NCBI RefSeq assembly: GCF_000719775.1
Contig: NZ_JOHR01000011.1
Span: forward strand, 62,001-126,000
Length of the DNA: 64,000 bases
Direction of reading: 5' to 3'
From: Streptomyces sp. NRRL F-5135
GTDB taxonomy: Bacteria > Actinomycetota > Actinomycetes > Streptomycetales > Streptomycetaceae
The notes beneath the pieces were generated by a model, which saw nothing but the letters and a program-made list of their open reading frames with translations, made no database searches and was not told the origin of the DNA. The position numbers were made by a program, and so were the translations under genes. Below are positions 19,008 through 26,930 of this stretch, in pieces (positions within the stretch are counted from its first letter, which is position 1; every line of letters starts with the position of its first letter).

Positions 19008-20042
19008 TCAGGGGGCGGCGAGGGCGCCGAGGACGATACCGAGGAACGCCCCGATGATCATGAACGGGCCGAAGGGGATCGCCGACTTGCGGCCCGCGCG
19101 GCGCAGCAGGATCAGCCCGATCCCGTACAGCGAGCCCAGCAGGAATCCGACGAACGCGCCGACGAACAGCGTCGGCCAGCCGTACCAGCCGAGGACCACG
19201 CCGAGCGAGAGGGCGAGCTTGACGTCACCGAAGCCCATCCCGTTGGGGTTGATCAGGAACAGCACGAAGTAACAGGCACCGAGGGCGAGTCCGCCGAGCA
19301 CGGCGGTGTGCCAGGCTCCCCCGTGCCCGGGGAGCAGCGCCGCGAGCCCGAGCAGCACGGTGGCCGCTCCGGCGAGGGGGAGCGTGAGCTGGTCGGGCAG
19401 CCGGTGGACATTGCGGTCGACGAGCGCGAGCAGCACGGCGAAGGGCGCGAGCAGCAGCCAGACACCCAGCTCCGGCCGGGCCCCGACCGCGGCGGCGAGC
19501 AACGCGCAGGTGAGGGCGGTGAGGAGCGGCACGAGGGGGGAGGGCCGGTACGGGACGGCCCGGCCGGGCCCGGTCGCGACGGCGGCCGGGTCGGGGCGGG
19601 GGGCCCGCTCGGTGCCGGCGGCCGAGGCCGAGGCGGGGGTCGGTTCCGGGTCCGGGGTGGTAAGCGGATCCGAGGCACTGTCACTGTCCGAGTCCGGGAC
19701 GGGGGACGGGCCCGGGACAGGAGGCGGGGCGGCGGGAGGCGAGTCCGGGACGGGAGGCGGGGCGGCGGCGAAGCTCTCCGGGCCGCCGCCGGACACGGAG
19801 CGGGCCGGGTACGGGGCGGCGCCGCCGGAGCCGGACGCCGCGGCCGCCCGGAGCGTACGGCAGGTGGCGCAGGTCGCCGGGCCCAGCCAGCCCCGGGCCG
19901 GGCCGGTGAACGGGTGGTCCGCCGGACAGCCCTGGCGCCAGGGTTCGTCCGGCTCGACCGAGAGCCGGTACGCCGCGCGCGGCAGCAGCAGTCCGGTGGC
20001 TCCGCCCCAGAGAGCGGCGACGACGATCAGCGTGGCGTACAC
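19008..20042 (-). CDS. Prepilin peptidase (A24 family), likely for the Flp/Tad pilus
   Basis: Membrane aspartyl protease that removes the leader of Flp-type prepilins. 344 aa from GTG 20042. The catalytic aspartates are visible in VDRNVHRLPD and in GFGDVKLALS (the GxGD motif), followed by several membrane segments. Between the first membrane segment and the core there is an unusual ~100-residue Pro/Ser/Glu-rich insertion. The frame is open upstream to 20099, but that stretch encodes the palindrome and offers no ribosome binding site, so the start is uncertain. It is the only A24 peptidase in the window, and the Tad genes 6 kb away are its expected clients. Confidence 0.87.
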   Translation of the reverse strand: MYATLIVVAALWGGATGLLLPRAAYRLSVEPDEPWRQGCPADHPFTGPARGWLGPATCATCRTLRAAAASGSGGAAPYPARSVSGGGPESFAAAPPPVPDSPPAAPPPVPGPSPVPDSDSDSASDPLTTPDPEPTPASASAAGTERAPRPDPAAVATGPGRAVPYRPSPLVPLLTALTCALLAAAVGARPELGVWLLLAPFAVLLALVDRNVHRLPDQLTLPLAGAATVLLGLAALLPGHGGAWHTAVLGGLALGACYFVLFLINPNGMGFGDVKLALSLGVVLGWYGWPTLFVGAFVGFLLGSLYGIGLILLRRAGRKSAIPFGPFMIIGAFLGIVLGALAAP

Positions 20043-20073
20043 GACACCGACCCTAGGGCCAACGGCGGGCCCG

Positions 20074-20091
20074 GTCATGGGCCCAGGGGCC
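20074..20091. promoter_or_regulatory. Palindrome site 1: ATGGGCCC-AG-GGGCCCAT
   Basis: Perfect 8-bp arms with a 2-base spacer, between the prepilin peptidase and DUF192 genes. It lies just upstream of the expected -35 position for the leaderless DUF192 promoter (TACGGT at 20116-20121, ATG 20130). The same architecture recurs at 24622, 27068 and 38104, each before a pilin-leader gene. Confidence 0.7.
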
Positions 20092-20129
20092 CATAACATC
20101 CCGCCGCGGGACCGCTACGGTCTACCCCC

Positions 20130-20585
20130 ATGGGCATGTGGCGCAACGGCAGCGGTCAGTTGACGGTCATCGGGCGGAACGGGGCCCCGGCGGAGAGTCC
20201 CACGGATCGTTCCACCGGAATCGCCCTGGAGATCGCGGCGTCGTACGGCACCCGACGGCGCGGGCTTCTCGGACGGGACGGCATCGAGGGCGCGCTGCTC
20301 ATCACGCCCTGCAACAGCGTCCACACCTTCCGGATGCGCTTCGCCATCGATGTCGCCTATCTCGACAAGGAGTTGGCCGTCCTCGACGTGCAGACGCTCA
20401 AGCCCGGCCGGCTCCCCCTCCCCCGCCTGCGCGCCCGCCACGTCCTGGAGGCGGAGGCCGGAGCCATGGAGCGGTGGGGCCTGCGGCCGGGCGCGCGCGT
20501 GAGCATCAGCGTGGACGGCGGCACCGCGTCCGGCGGGGCCGGTGGCGCGGCGGGAGCGGCGGGAGCGGCGGGAGCGGCGGGTTAA
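20130..20585 (+). CDS. DUF192 family protein
   Basis: 151 aa, small beta-rich DUF192 domain about 28-130 (SYGTRRRGLLGRDGIEGALL, NSVHTFRMRFAIDVAYLD, GLRPGARVSI). The family is widespread and without assigned function. No signal peptide is seen, unlike many members. No ribosome binding site precedes the ATG, and TACGGT eight bases upstream suggests a leaderless transcript. It shares its control region and palindrome with the divergent prepilin peptidase gene. The C-terminus ends in Gly/Ala codons built of 9-bp repeats (GGAGCGGCG). Its stop overlaps the lipoprotein stop on the other strand in a shared TTAA. Confidence 0.85.
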   Translation: MGMWRNGSGQLTVIGRNGAPAESPTDRSTGIALEIAASYGTRRRGLLGRDGIEGALLITPCNSVHTFRMRFAIDVAYLDKELAVLDVQTLKPGRLPLPRLRARHVLEAEAGAMERWGLRPGARVSISVDGGTASGGAGGAAGAAGAAGAAG

Positions 20586-21379
20586 GCGAGCTTGGCGGCC
20601 TGGGCGGTCAGCAGGCCCGCCGGGAGGATCGGCGTCGTGCCGCTCTCGAAGTTCGCCGTGTAGAAGGTGGCCACCGTGCCTCCCACCCGTACGAGATGGA
20701 AGACGAGCGGTACCGGATCGCCTTCGTAGTCTCCCGTGACCTCGTACGCGAGCGCGTCGTCGCCCGTCTTCGCCACGTCGAGGCGGCGCACACCGGTGTA
20801 CGTCGAGGGACCGTCGCCGCCGCGTGCGGTGAAGCCGTCCGCGCAGGAGCCGATGGCGGTGCTGAGCCGGCTCAGCAGCGTGCGCGCGTCACCGACGCCG
20901 TGGGCGGTGAGGAACTCCGACACGGCCGGACCGCCGTTGCCGTCCCCGCCCACGAGTTGACGGTAGGCCACGGCCTTGGCCCGCGGTTCCGGTGTTCCGT
21001 TGATCAGGCCGACGAGTGGTGCGCACGCGCGCCTGTCGGCGGTCTCCCCCCGCGCCGGGGGCGGGTCCATCGGGCGGACCTCGAAACCGGACACGTCGCC
21101 GGTGGCGAGGACGGCGCGGTCCAGCTCGCCCTGCGCCAGGACCCTTCCGTCGCGTGCCCCGATGCCGGTCGGACCGGGGCGCGGACTCGCGGCGGCCGGT
21201 GCGGGAGCCCGCTCCGGCGGTCCCGTCGTCGCCCCTGTCGTCGTACTCGCCCGGTCGTCGGTCCCGTCCTTCCCGCCGTCTCCGCCGTCGCCCTGCCCGC
21301 CTCCGCAGGCGCCGGTCAGTCCGAGGAGCAGGGCGACCGCCACGGCGGCCCCGGTCCTGTACGCGGTGCGTGTCCTCAT
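20582..21379 (-). CDS. Predicted lipoprotein
   Basis: 265 aa. Type II signal with lipobox LTGAC at about 21-25, followed by a Gly/Asp/Thr/Pro-rich linker to about 75 and a globular domain with two conserved-looking cysteines (RRACAPLVG and GSCADGF). Not a family I recognise; the size and layout recall Streptomyces sensor-like lipoproteins found beside secreted proteins. It is the last gene of a minus-strand series with the kinase-like gene, the 204-residue gene and the Hint toxin, so a link to the toxin (membrane receptor, processing or protection) is possible but unproven. Confidence 0.75.
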   Translation of the reverse strand: MRTRTAYRTGAAVAVALLLGLTGACGGGQGDGGDGGKDGTDDRASTTTGATTGPPERAPAPAAASPRPGPTGIGARDGRVLAQGELDRAVLATGDVSGFEVRPMDPPPARGETADRRACAPLVGLINGTPEPRAKAVAYRQLVGGDGNGGPAVSEFLTAHGVGDARTLLSRLSTAIGSCADGFTARGGDGPSTYTGVRRLDVAKTGDDALAYEVTGDYEGDPVPLVFHLVRVGGTVATFYTANFESGTTPILPAGLLTAQAAKLA

Positions 21380-21452
21380 GTCCGCTTCTCCCCCGTCTCG
21401 TTCGTCGTTTTCCTCGTTTTCCTCGTTCGCCGTGGGCGGTCGGACCGGCGGC

Positions 21453-22238
21453 TCAGGCCGAATCGTCCGGCCGCAGCGCGGGCACGGGGCCCAGGCGCGG
21501 CCAGCGGGACGTCATCCGGTCGGCCATCTGGCCGCACAGCCTTCCCAGTCCGTCGAGCGACGTGTCGTCGCCGTCCTTGTCCTCCACCGCTTTCGCCACC
21601 AAAGGCACGGGCGGGGCCCCGAGGGTGTCCGCGAGGGCGAGGAAGGAGTCGATGTCGGTGCGTGTGGGGGCGGCCCAACGGGGCAGGGCGCCCTCGTCGG
21701 CCGATGCCTCGGTCATCAGGTCTTCGGTCACCACGACTTCGGTCACCGGTTCTTCGGTCAGCAGGTCGTCGGTCACCGAGGCCTCACTCGCCGGGTCCGC
21801 ACTCGCCGCTGTCGCCGCCGCGGTCACCGGCGTCGCCGACGACCGCCTCCGTGGCGCCGCCTGCCCGGCCGCGTGCAGCCTGGCCAGCGCCGCCGCGTAG
21901 CCAACCTGCCATCCCTCCGCCGGGCGGCCGTGCTCCAGCCGCTCCAGCACCAGCAGCCGTGCCCGGTCCTCCGTGCCGAGCAGCCGGGGGACGACCTGGG
22001 GCGCGGCGTCGCCCGCCAGTCGGAGCGCGGCGACCTCACGGGCGTACCGTCCGGCCGCCCCGTTCCCCCCGACCAGTTGCTTGACGACGGCGGGCCCGTG
22101 GTCCGGCAGGTCGACCCGCCAGACGCGCGACCGCGGGCTGCTGGCCAGCTCCCGGGCCCGGCGGGGCTCGCCGAGCAGGTCACGGAGCTCGTCCCCGAAC
22201 GGCACCGCCGTCCGCGCTCCCCGCGCCCCGCGCGTCAT
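21453..22238 (-). CDS. Phosphotransferase-like protein
   Basis: 261 aa beginning at ATG 22238, overlapping the upstream stop by four bases (ATGA). The first half has the N-lobe pattern of aminoglycoside-phosphotransferase/kinase-like proteins: SRVWRVDLPDHGPAVVKQLV (candidate ATP-binding lysine), then LRLAGDAAPQVVPRLLGTED and LLVLERLEHG. I cannot find a clear HxDxxxxN catalytic loop, so it may be a degenerate kinase. Residues about 155-190 are a low-complexity run of Val-Thr-Glu units (VTEVVVTEDLMTEAS). It is coupled to the candidate immunity gene. Confidence 0.65.
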   Translation of the reverse strand: MTRGARGARTAVPFGDELRDLLGEPRRARELASSPRSRVWRVDLPDHGPAVVKQLVGGNGAAGRYAREVAALRLAGDAAPQVVPRLLGTEDRARLLVLERLEHGRPAEGWQVGYAAALARLHAAGQAAPRRRSSATPVTAAATAASADPASEASVTDDLLTEEPVTEVVVTEDLMTEASADEGALPRWAAPTRTDIDSFLALADTLGAPPVPLVAKAVEDKDGDDTSLDGLGRLCGQMADRMTSRWPRLGPVPALRPDDSA

Positions 22239-22849
22239 GCGCCGTTCCGGGGGAACAGGGTGACGAGGGGGGCCGGGCCGCCGCCGTACAGCTCCAGGCG
22301 GCGCCTCTCGTCCGCCCCGTTGCCGAGCCGGATGCCGAAGGTCCAGGTGGGGTCGAGGAAGAGAGTGTGCCCGCCCTCGAAGTCGAGGGCGAGGCAGCCG
22401 CACTCGGCCGGTCCGTACGGTGTTCCCGCGACCGCCGACGTCTCCGTGCCGGGCGGTGTCCCCTCGCCGGCCCGCGTCTCCGTGCCGGGCGACGTCCCCG
22501 TACCGTCCCCGGGGTGGACGCGCAGCCGCGTGCAGACAAGTTCCTCCCGGCCGTCGCCGAAGAGCTGTTCCCCGTACGAGGCGACGATCACCTCGTCCTC
22601 GGCGTCCACCAGCAGCTCGATGTCCGACCAGTCCACGGCCGCCGCGCGGGCCGCCGTCAGACCGGCGGACCCGCCGGCGGACGCGAACCTCAGCACGCCC
22701 TCGTCCAGTCGCAGCCATACGACCACGGGCTGCGGGCGGAACTCGGGTACGTCGCCGTCCCGGTCCACCCAGCCGGGGACGAGGACGTCGCGGACCCGGC
22801 GGTCGCGAAGGGTCTCCTCCACGGTCCGGTGCGTGCTCGCCGCGTTCAC
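22235..22849 (-). CDS. Unknown protein, candidate immunity protein
   Basis: 204 aa from GTG 22849; the open frame upstream is built of short repeats and is discarded. Predicted soluble, acidic, alternating-strand protein (VVVWLRLDEGVLRFAS, DWSDIELLVDAEDEVIVASY) ending in LEGGH-like strands (DFEGGHTLFLDPTWTFGIRL). A low-complexity insert with two PGTET units interrupts it at about 125-150. I recognise no family. It is the first gene after the Hint toxin (97-base gap, same strand), the position occupied by immunity genes in polymorphic toxin loci, which is the only basis for the suggestion. Confidence 0.6.
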   Translation of the reverse strand: MNAASTHRTVEETLRDRRVRDVLVPGWVDRDGDVPEFRPQPVVVWLRLDEGVLRFASAGGSAGLTAARAAAVDWSDIELLVDAEDEVIVASYGEQLFGDGREELVCTRLRVHPGDGTGTSPGTETRAGEGTPPGTETSAVAGTPYGPAECGCLALDFEGGHTLFLDPTWTFGIRLGNGADERRRLELYGGGPAPLVTLFPRNGA

Positions 22850-22946
22850 GACCTCACCAGCCCTTCGCGCGTCTCGCCGGTTGCTCCGGGCCTCAGCGCG
22901 GCTTCGCGCCTCACCGCGTGTCGGTGCCTCACCACTTCTTCGTGCT

Positions 22947-24587
22947 TCACCCGTCGCCCTTCTTCTTCGGCACCTTCTTGGTGATCTCGATCGAGGTGTC
23001 GAGCCCCTCACCGCTCTTGAGGGCCGTCCAGAAGTCGCCGTTCTCCCTGAGAACGACGGTCACGCCCTTGCCACGATAGATCAGGCCCTCGGGCTCGCCC
23101 TTCTTCAGCGTTCCCTTGCCGACCAGTTCGAACGTGCCGTCCTTGATGGCGTTCGCGATGTCCTCCCGGAACCGCGGGCCGTCGTCCTTCAGCTTCTTGT
23201 ACTTGGTCCCCAGCGCGTCCTCGATCAGCTTCTTGTGCCGGAGGAAGTGGTCCTTGAACTTCTTCGCGTCGCCCTCGCCCACGGTCGGTTTCCGGGCGCC
23301 CTCGGCCTCCTCCGGAGTCATCTCGCAGTCGTTGTTGTGGACGAGCGCGTTCGCGGCGCCGGCCCCGACGTAGTACGTGTGGATGCCCTGGACGGTGAGG
23401 TCGTAGGTGGTCTGCCGCTGGGTGTGGCGGGCGACGGCGGTGACCGCCAGGGTCCCGCCTCCGGGGGTGCGCAGCTCGTCCCCCGGGGCCAGTTCGCCGG
23501 CCGGTGCCCAACGGCGCTCCCCGCTCAGCCAGAACGGGTGCGTGTCCGTGGCCGTGAGCTGTGCGTACGTACCGGCCGCCCGGACCGTGAGCCGGGTGAA
23601 GTCCTTGTCGTCGTGGGTGACGATGGTCCGCTCGACGGCACGGGCCCGGGTCAGGCCGGTCACGGGGTCGGTGGCGAGGACCCGAGCGCCCACGGGAACC
23701 CGGTCGATGGCGACCCGGGTGCCGTCCGCGAGGAGCACCGGCGTGCCCCGGAGGAAGCTGTGCCGGACGGGGCAGGCGACCGGCTTCTTCTCGCCCGGCC
23801 GGTCCTCGGGCTTGTTCTCGCGCTCGGCGTCGAGCTTCTTCTTCGCGTCGGCGAGCCGGTCCTCCGCGTCACCCACCCGCTTGCGGTTCTTGACCAGGTT
23901 CTTCAGGCCGTCGTACAGGTCACCGCCGTGCTTCTTCAGCTTTCTGACCAGTTCGACGGCCTTCTTCCACTTCCACGGCGCGCCGTACTTCGCCGCGAGC
24001 TTGCCCACGGCGCCGCCGACGAGATTCGTGAGCACGTTGATGAGCGTCTCCGTGCACGCGCCCATGTCGCCCTTGGTGACGCAGTTCAGGGCGTCGGTGA
24101 TGCCCAGTTCTTCGGCGAGGATCTTCGCCAGCTCCCGCGCGGCCTCCTTGGCCTTGTCCGAGTCGGACTGCTCGGCGGCCTGGGCGTCCTGGAGTTCCTT
24201 GAGGGCGGCGTCGTAGTCGATCTGGGCCCGGGAGGTGTCCCCGTCACCGGGATCGCGGTCGCCTGCACCGGGATCGCCGCTCGCTTCGTCGTTCCCGCCG
24301 GCTTCGTCGCTGCCGCCGGCTTCGTCGTTGCCTGCCGCTCCCCCGCCGCAGTTGTCACCGCCGGTGATCCGGCACACCTGCGTACCGATCCCCTCGGCGA
24401 GCGTCGGCCCGACCCCGGTGAGCACCAGCGCGCCGACGATGCCGGCCACGAGGGCCGCCACCCCCACGTACTCGATGGCTCCCTGACCTCGCTGCCTTCC
24501 GCGCAGCCCCGGCAATCTCACATCCGTACGCGGGACGAGCCGACGCGCACGACGACGAAAACGACGCACTACCCCCGATGGCGACAT
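22947..24587 (-). CDS. Flp-prepilin-leader protein with Hint domain and C-terminal toxin-like domain
   Basis: 546 aa in four parts. Residues 1-66: basic leader and class III (Flp) prepilin segment, RGQGAIEYVGV with predicted cleavage after G34, Glu at +5 (E39), Tyr at +6 and a hydrophobic stretch, closely resembling the Flp pilin of this island. 67-120: Cys-containing, Gly/Asp/Glu-rich linker. 120-270: charged helical region. 272-420: pretoxin Hint domain, CPVRHSFLRGTPVLLADG at its start, THPFW, and the splice-type end ALVHNN. 421-546: small Lys-rich domain with DHFLRHKKL, IANAIKDG, and VVLRENGDFWTAL, a pattern like BECR-fold RNase toxins (inference). The ATG lacks a clear ribosome binding site; GTG 24569 is an alternative. 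Confidence 0.85.
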   Translation of the reverse strand: MSPSGVVRRFRRRARRLVPRTDVRLPGLRGRQRGQGAIEYVGVAALVAGIVGALVLTGVGPTLAEGIGTQVCRITGGDNCGGGAAGNDEAGGSDEAGGNDEASGDPGAGDRDPGDGDTSRAQIDYDAALKELQDAQAAEQSDSDKAKEAARELAKILAEELGITDALNCVTKGDMGACTETLINVLTNLVGGAVGKLAAKYGAPWKWKKAVELVRKLKKHGGDLYDGLKNLVKNRKRVGDAEDRLADAKKKLDAERENKPEDRPGEKKPVACPVRHSFLRGTPVLLADGTRVAIDRVPVGARVLATDPVTGLTRARAVERTIVTHDDKDFTRLTVRAAGTYAQLTATDTHPFWLSGERRWAPAGELAPGDELRTPGGGTLAVTAVARHTQRQTTYDLTVQGIHTYYVGAGAANALVHNNDCEMTPEEAEGARKPTVGEGDAKKFKDHFLRHKKLIEDALGTKYKKLKDDGPRFREDIANAIKDGTFELVGKGTLKKGEPEGLIYRGKGVTVVLRENGDFWTALKSGEGLDTSIEITKKVPKKKGDG

Positions 24588-24621
24588 ACGCGGCAGGTTA
24601 TGGGCGCATACACCCCCGGTC

Positions 24622-24639
24622 TTGGGCCCCAGGGCCCAA
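24622..24639. promoter_or_regulatory. Palindrome site 2: TTGGGCCC-CA-GGGCCCAA
   Basis: Perfect 8-bp arms and 2-base spacer, 35-52 bases upstream of the Hint toxin start. On the minus strand a CATAAC hexamer lies between it and the ATG, so the palindrome would sit near or just upstream of the -35 region. Confidence 0.7.
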
Positions 24640-24680
24640 AACCGGACTCATCCGGCCGGCCCCGACACCCCTGCGACGTG

Positions 24681-24714
24681 CCGAGGGGCGGCCCCCGGCG
24701 GGTCCGCCCCTCGG
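24681..24714 (-). terminator. Terminator of the flp operon
   Basis: Perfect 11-bp arms CCGAGGGGCGG (24681-24691) and 24704-24714 with a 12-base loop, 21 bases after the OmpA-like stop. It separates the flp operon from the downstream toxin gene, which therefore needs its own promoter. Confidence 0.75.
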
Positions 24715-24734
24715 TGTGGGACCTGGAAGAAGGT

Positions 24735-25400
24735 CTACGAGCTCTCCCCGCGCGGGAAGGAGACCTCCACGCGGCGGTTCTTCTTGCGGCCTTCCTCGCT
24801 GCTGTTGTCCGCGATCGGGTAGTCCTCGCTGTAGCCACGGACCTCGTACGTGATCCCGGCGGAGCCCAACTGATCGTTCAGGACGCCCTGTACGGCGTCG
24901 GCGCGCTGCTTGGAGAGGACCTTTCCGTGCTCGTACGTGCCGAGGTCGTCCGTGAAGCCGAAGACGCGGACCTTGGTGGCCTTCTGCTTCTTGATCTCCG
25001 CGGCGATCTCGGCGATGCGCGCGTTCGCCGACGAGGTCAGCCTGGCGCTGTCCTTGCCGAAGAGGACCTCGGCCTGGAGCGCCATCTTCACGTTCTCCGG
25101 GGTGTCCTCGCGGCGCTCCTCGCCGCCCTGGGACTCGACCACCGAGATGATGTCGAGCACCTTCGCCGGGGCGAGGGTGGCGCCGCCCCGGAGCTTGAGG
25201 CCCGGTGCGTTGGCGTCGACCTGGGGCGGCGGGGAGGTCGACTCGGTGCCCGGCGGGACGCTCGGCGTCTCGTCGGCGCGGGCCCCGTCCGCCAGGGTGA
25301 ACTGGACGCCGGTGAACAGCACCGCCGCCGCGAGCGCCGTCACCGCCGGGCGTGCCGCGAGCGCGGAGGCCCCGCGGGCGCGGGGCGTCGTGGCACGCAT
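24735..25400 (-). CDS. Secreted OmpA-domain protein of the flp operon
   Basis: 221 aa. Signal peptide 1-43 (LAARPAVTALAAAVLFTGVQ, cleavage near ARADE), a short Pro/Thr-rich linker, and an OmpA/MotB-like peptidoglycan-binding domain about 110-218 (GFTDDLGTYEHGKVLSKQRA, NRRVEVSF). OmpA domains bind peptidoglycan, so in this Gram-positive it may anchor the pilus base to the wall. Its ATG overlaps the upstream lipoprotein stop (TGATG). Last gene before the terminator. Confidence 0.87.
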   Translation of the reverse strand: MRATTPRARGASALAARPAVTALAAAVLFTGVQFTLADGARADETPSVPPGTESTSPPPQVDANAPGLKLRGGATLAPAKVLDIISVVESQGGEERREDTPENVKMALQAEVLFGKDSARLTSSANARIAEIAAEIKKQKATKVRVFGFTDDLGTYEHGKVLSKQRADAVQGVLNDQLGSAGITYEVRGYSEDYPIADNSSEEGRKKNRRVEVSFPRGESS

Positions 25401-25999
25401 CAGGAGATCTCAATCGTCGCGGTGGGCATCAGCGGCATCTGGAGATCCACCTGAGTGGTGGAGGCCGGCGGGGCCGGGAACTGGGCGAAGAACGGTTCGG
25501 CGGCCCCGCCGTCGAGACGGCTGATGCCGGTGGTCGTCAGCGGGTAGCCGTCGGTGTCGCGCAGGACGTAGTAGCGCTTCTTCTCCGCCTTGTCGACCAT
25601 CGTGAACCCGGCCAGGGAGCGGCCGGTCCTGCGGACCTGCGTCTCCGACCCGTTCCACGCGATCGGGATCGTCTCCGACGAACTGGACGTGTTCTTCAGG
25701 GTCCCGGTGATCGTGAGGAAGCCGCCTTCGTCACGTGTGGCCGTGTGAATGACGAACTGGAGCCCCTTGCTCCCGTTGATCGTCGCCAGCGTCTTGCTGG
25801 TGTCCGGCACCGTGGGGCCGTCGCTCTCCTTCGGCTTCGCGTCGCCGGGGGTGGAGGACGAGGACGACGAGTCGGCACTCTTCGCCTTGTCACCGCCCCC
25901 GTCGCCGCCGCCACAAGCGGTCAGGGACACGCTCAGCGCCACCACGGCGAGGGCGGCCCCCACCGCCCTACGGGCCTTCGCCCCGTGCCACACACTCAT
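25400..25999 (-). CDS. Predicted lipoprotein of the flp operon
   Basis: 199 aa. Lipobox LTACGGG near residue 25-28, Ser/Asp-rich linker to about 60, then a beta-rich domain (GLQFVIHTATRDEGGFLTIT, GTLKNTSSSSETIPIAW). No family recognised. AAGGA nine bases before ATG 25999. It lies between a TadG-like protein and the OmpA-like protein with a one-base overlap to the latter, so it is probably part of the envelope assembly for the pilus. Confidence 0.8.
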   Translation of the reverse strand: MSVWHGAKARRAVGAALAVVALSVSLTACGGGDGGGDKAKSADSSSSSSTPGDAKPKESDGPTVPDTSKTLATINGSKGLQFVIHTATRDEGGFLTITGTLKNTSSSSETIPIAWNGSETQVRRTGRSLAGFTMVDKAEKKRYYVLRDTDGYPLTTTGISRLDGGAAEPFFAQFPAPPASTTQVDLQMPLMPTATIEIS

Positions 26000-26028
26000 G
26001 AATCCGGTTCCTTTGCGTTCGCTCGCGG

Positions 26029-26691
26029 TCAGTCCTCGTCCAGACGGACGGAGAACAGGTCGGCCATGTCCGGGAGAAGGTCGAGATGCTCCGGCTCGAT
26101 AGTCCACTCGAAGTCGTCGTCGCAAACGAGGGAGCCGGGTGACGTCGGCGTGTCGTCACCCTCGCCACCCTCGTCGTCGCCGTCCTCCCCGTCCGCGGGC
26201 GGCTCCTCGTCCTCCTCCGCGGGCTCGAAGGAGCACCGGGGCACGACGACGGCCGTGGCGTGGGCATCGGCCCGCTTGTTCTCGGCCGCCGACAGGATGT
26301 TCTCGCCCATCGGCTTCTGGTTCTCGACATGGACCGTGAAGCCCCACCGGCCGCCCCCCAGCGCGCGGCAGTCCCCGTCGACCAGTTGGGCGTCGTTGAG
26401 CGCGGCGAACTGACTCGCGGCCCGGCAGCCGTCGTACGTGCCCAGCGGATTTCCGTTGAAGACGTCGTCCAGCCAGCCGGGGTCGAGAAGGTTGGCCTCC
26501 AGATCGAGACGGAACTGGTCGCGGGACTCCTGGGCCGCCGCCAGGGCCGCGGCGTCCGCCGCGCCCTGCGCGCCATTGCGTGCGGCGCCGGCCTGACCGA
26601 CCGTGAAGAACGCGAGCGCGAGAAAGAGCAGGCCCGCCACCATCGTGATGTAGATGGGGACGGCCTGCCCTGACTCACGAGCGTGGCGCAT
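26029..26691 (-). CDS. TadG/TadE-like pseudopilin
   Basis: 220 aa. N-terminus ESGQAVPIYITMVAGLLFLA is a prepilin-type leader with a membrane helix (cleavage after the Gly of SGQAV; the usual Glu at +5 is Ile here), followed by the TadG-typical GAADAAALAAA helix. The rest is extracytoplasmic, with four cysteines and a Glu/Asp-rich stretch (DGEDGDDEGGEGDD). ATG 26691 lies two bases past the Flp stop, so translation is coupled. Expected role: minor pilin or pilus-base factor. Confidence 0.83.
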   Translation of the reverse strand: MRHARESGQAVPIYITMVAGLLFLALAFFTVGQAGAARNGAQGAADAAALAAAQESRDQFRLDLEANLLDPGWLDDVFNGNPLGTYDGCRAASQFAALNDAQLVDGDCRALGGGRWGFTVHVENQKPMGENILSAAENKRADAHATAVVVPRCSFEPAEEDEEPPADGEDGDDEGGEGDDTPTSPGSLVCDDDFEWTIEPEHLDLLPDMADLFSVRLDED

Positions 26692-26693
26692 GG

Positions 26694-26930
26694 TTACTCG
26701 CCGCTCAGGATCTCTTCGACCTTCTCCGTCAGACCGTCGGCGATCGTCTCGTCCACGCCCGAGCCCACGATGGCCACGATGATCAGCGCCACCAGCACGA
26801 TCACACCCACGTACTCGACGGCGCCCTGGCCCTGGTCGCGGCGGCTCTTGATCGCCGACACGGCGGTGTTCGCCCAGGAGCCGACGTAGACCTTGGCGTG
26901 GGCGGCGGCCTTCAGCGTGATGTTCGACAT
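26694..26930 (-). CDS. flp: Flp-type major pilin
   Basis: 78 aa with ribosome binding site GGAGGGG six bases before ATG 26930. The class III prepilin motif is GQGAVEYVGV: cleavage after G34, Glu at +5 (E39), Tyr at +6, then a hydrophobic segment to about 57 and an acidic tail (ETIADGLTEKVEEI). Polymerises into the type IVb pilus. First gene of an operon with TadG-like protein, lipoprotein and OmpA-like protein. Its leader and helix resemble the start of the Hint toxin. Confidence 0.92.
   Translation of the reverse strand: MSNITLKAAAHAKVYVGSWANTAVSAIKSRRDQGQGAVEYVGVIVLVALIIVAIVGSGVDETIADGLTEKVEEILSGE

Noticed and set aside
21453..22718. 421-residue version of the kinase-like protein
   Set aside because: Its first 160 residues are an Arg-rich shadow of the upstream gene; ATG 22238 with the ATGA overlap is the natural start.
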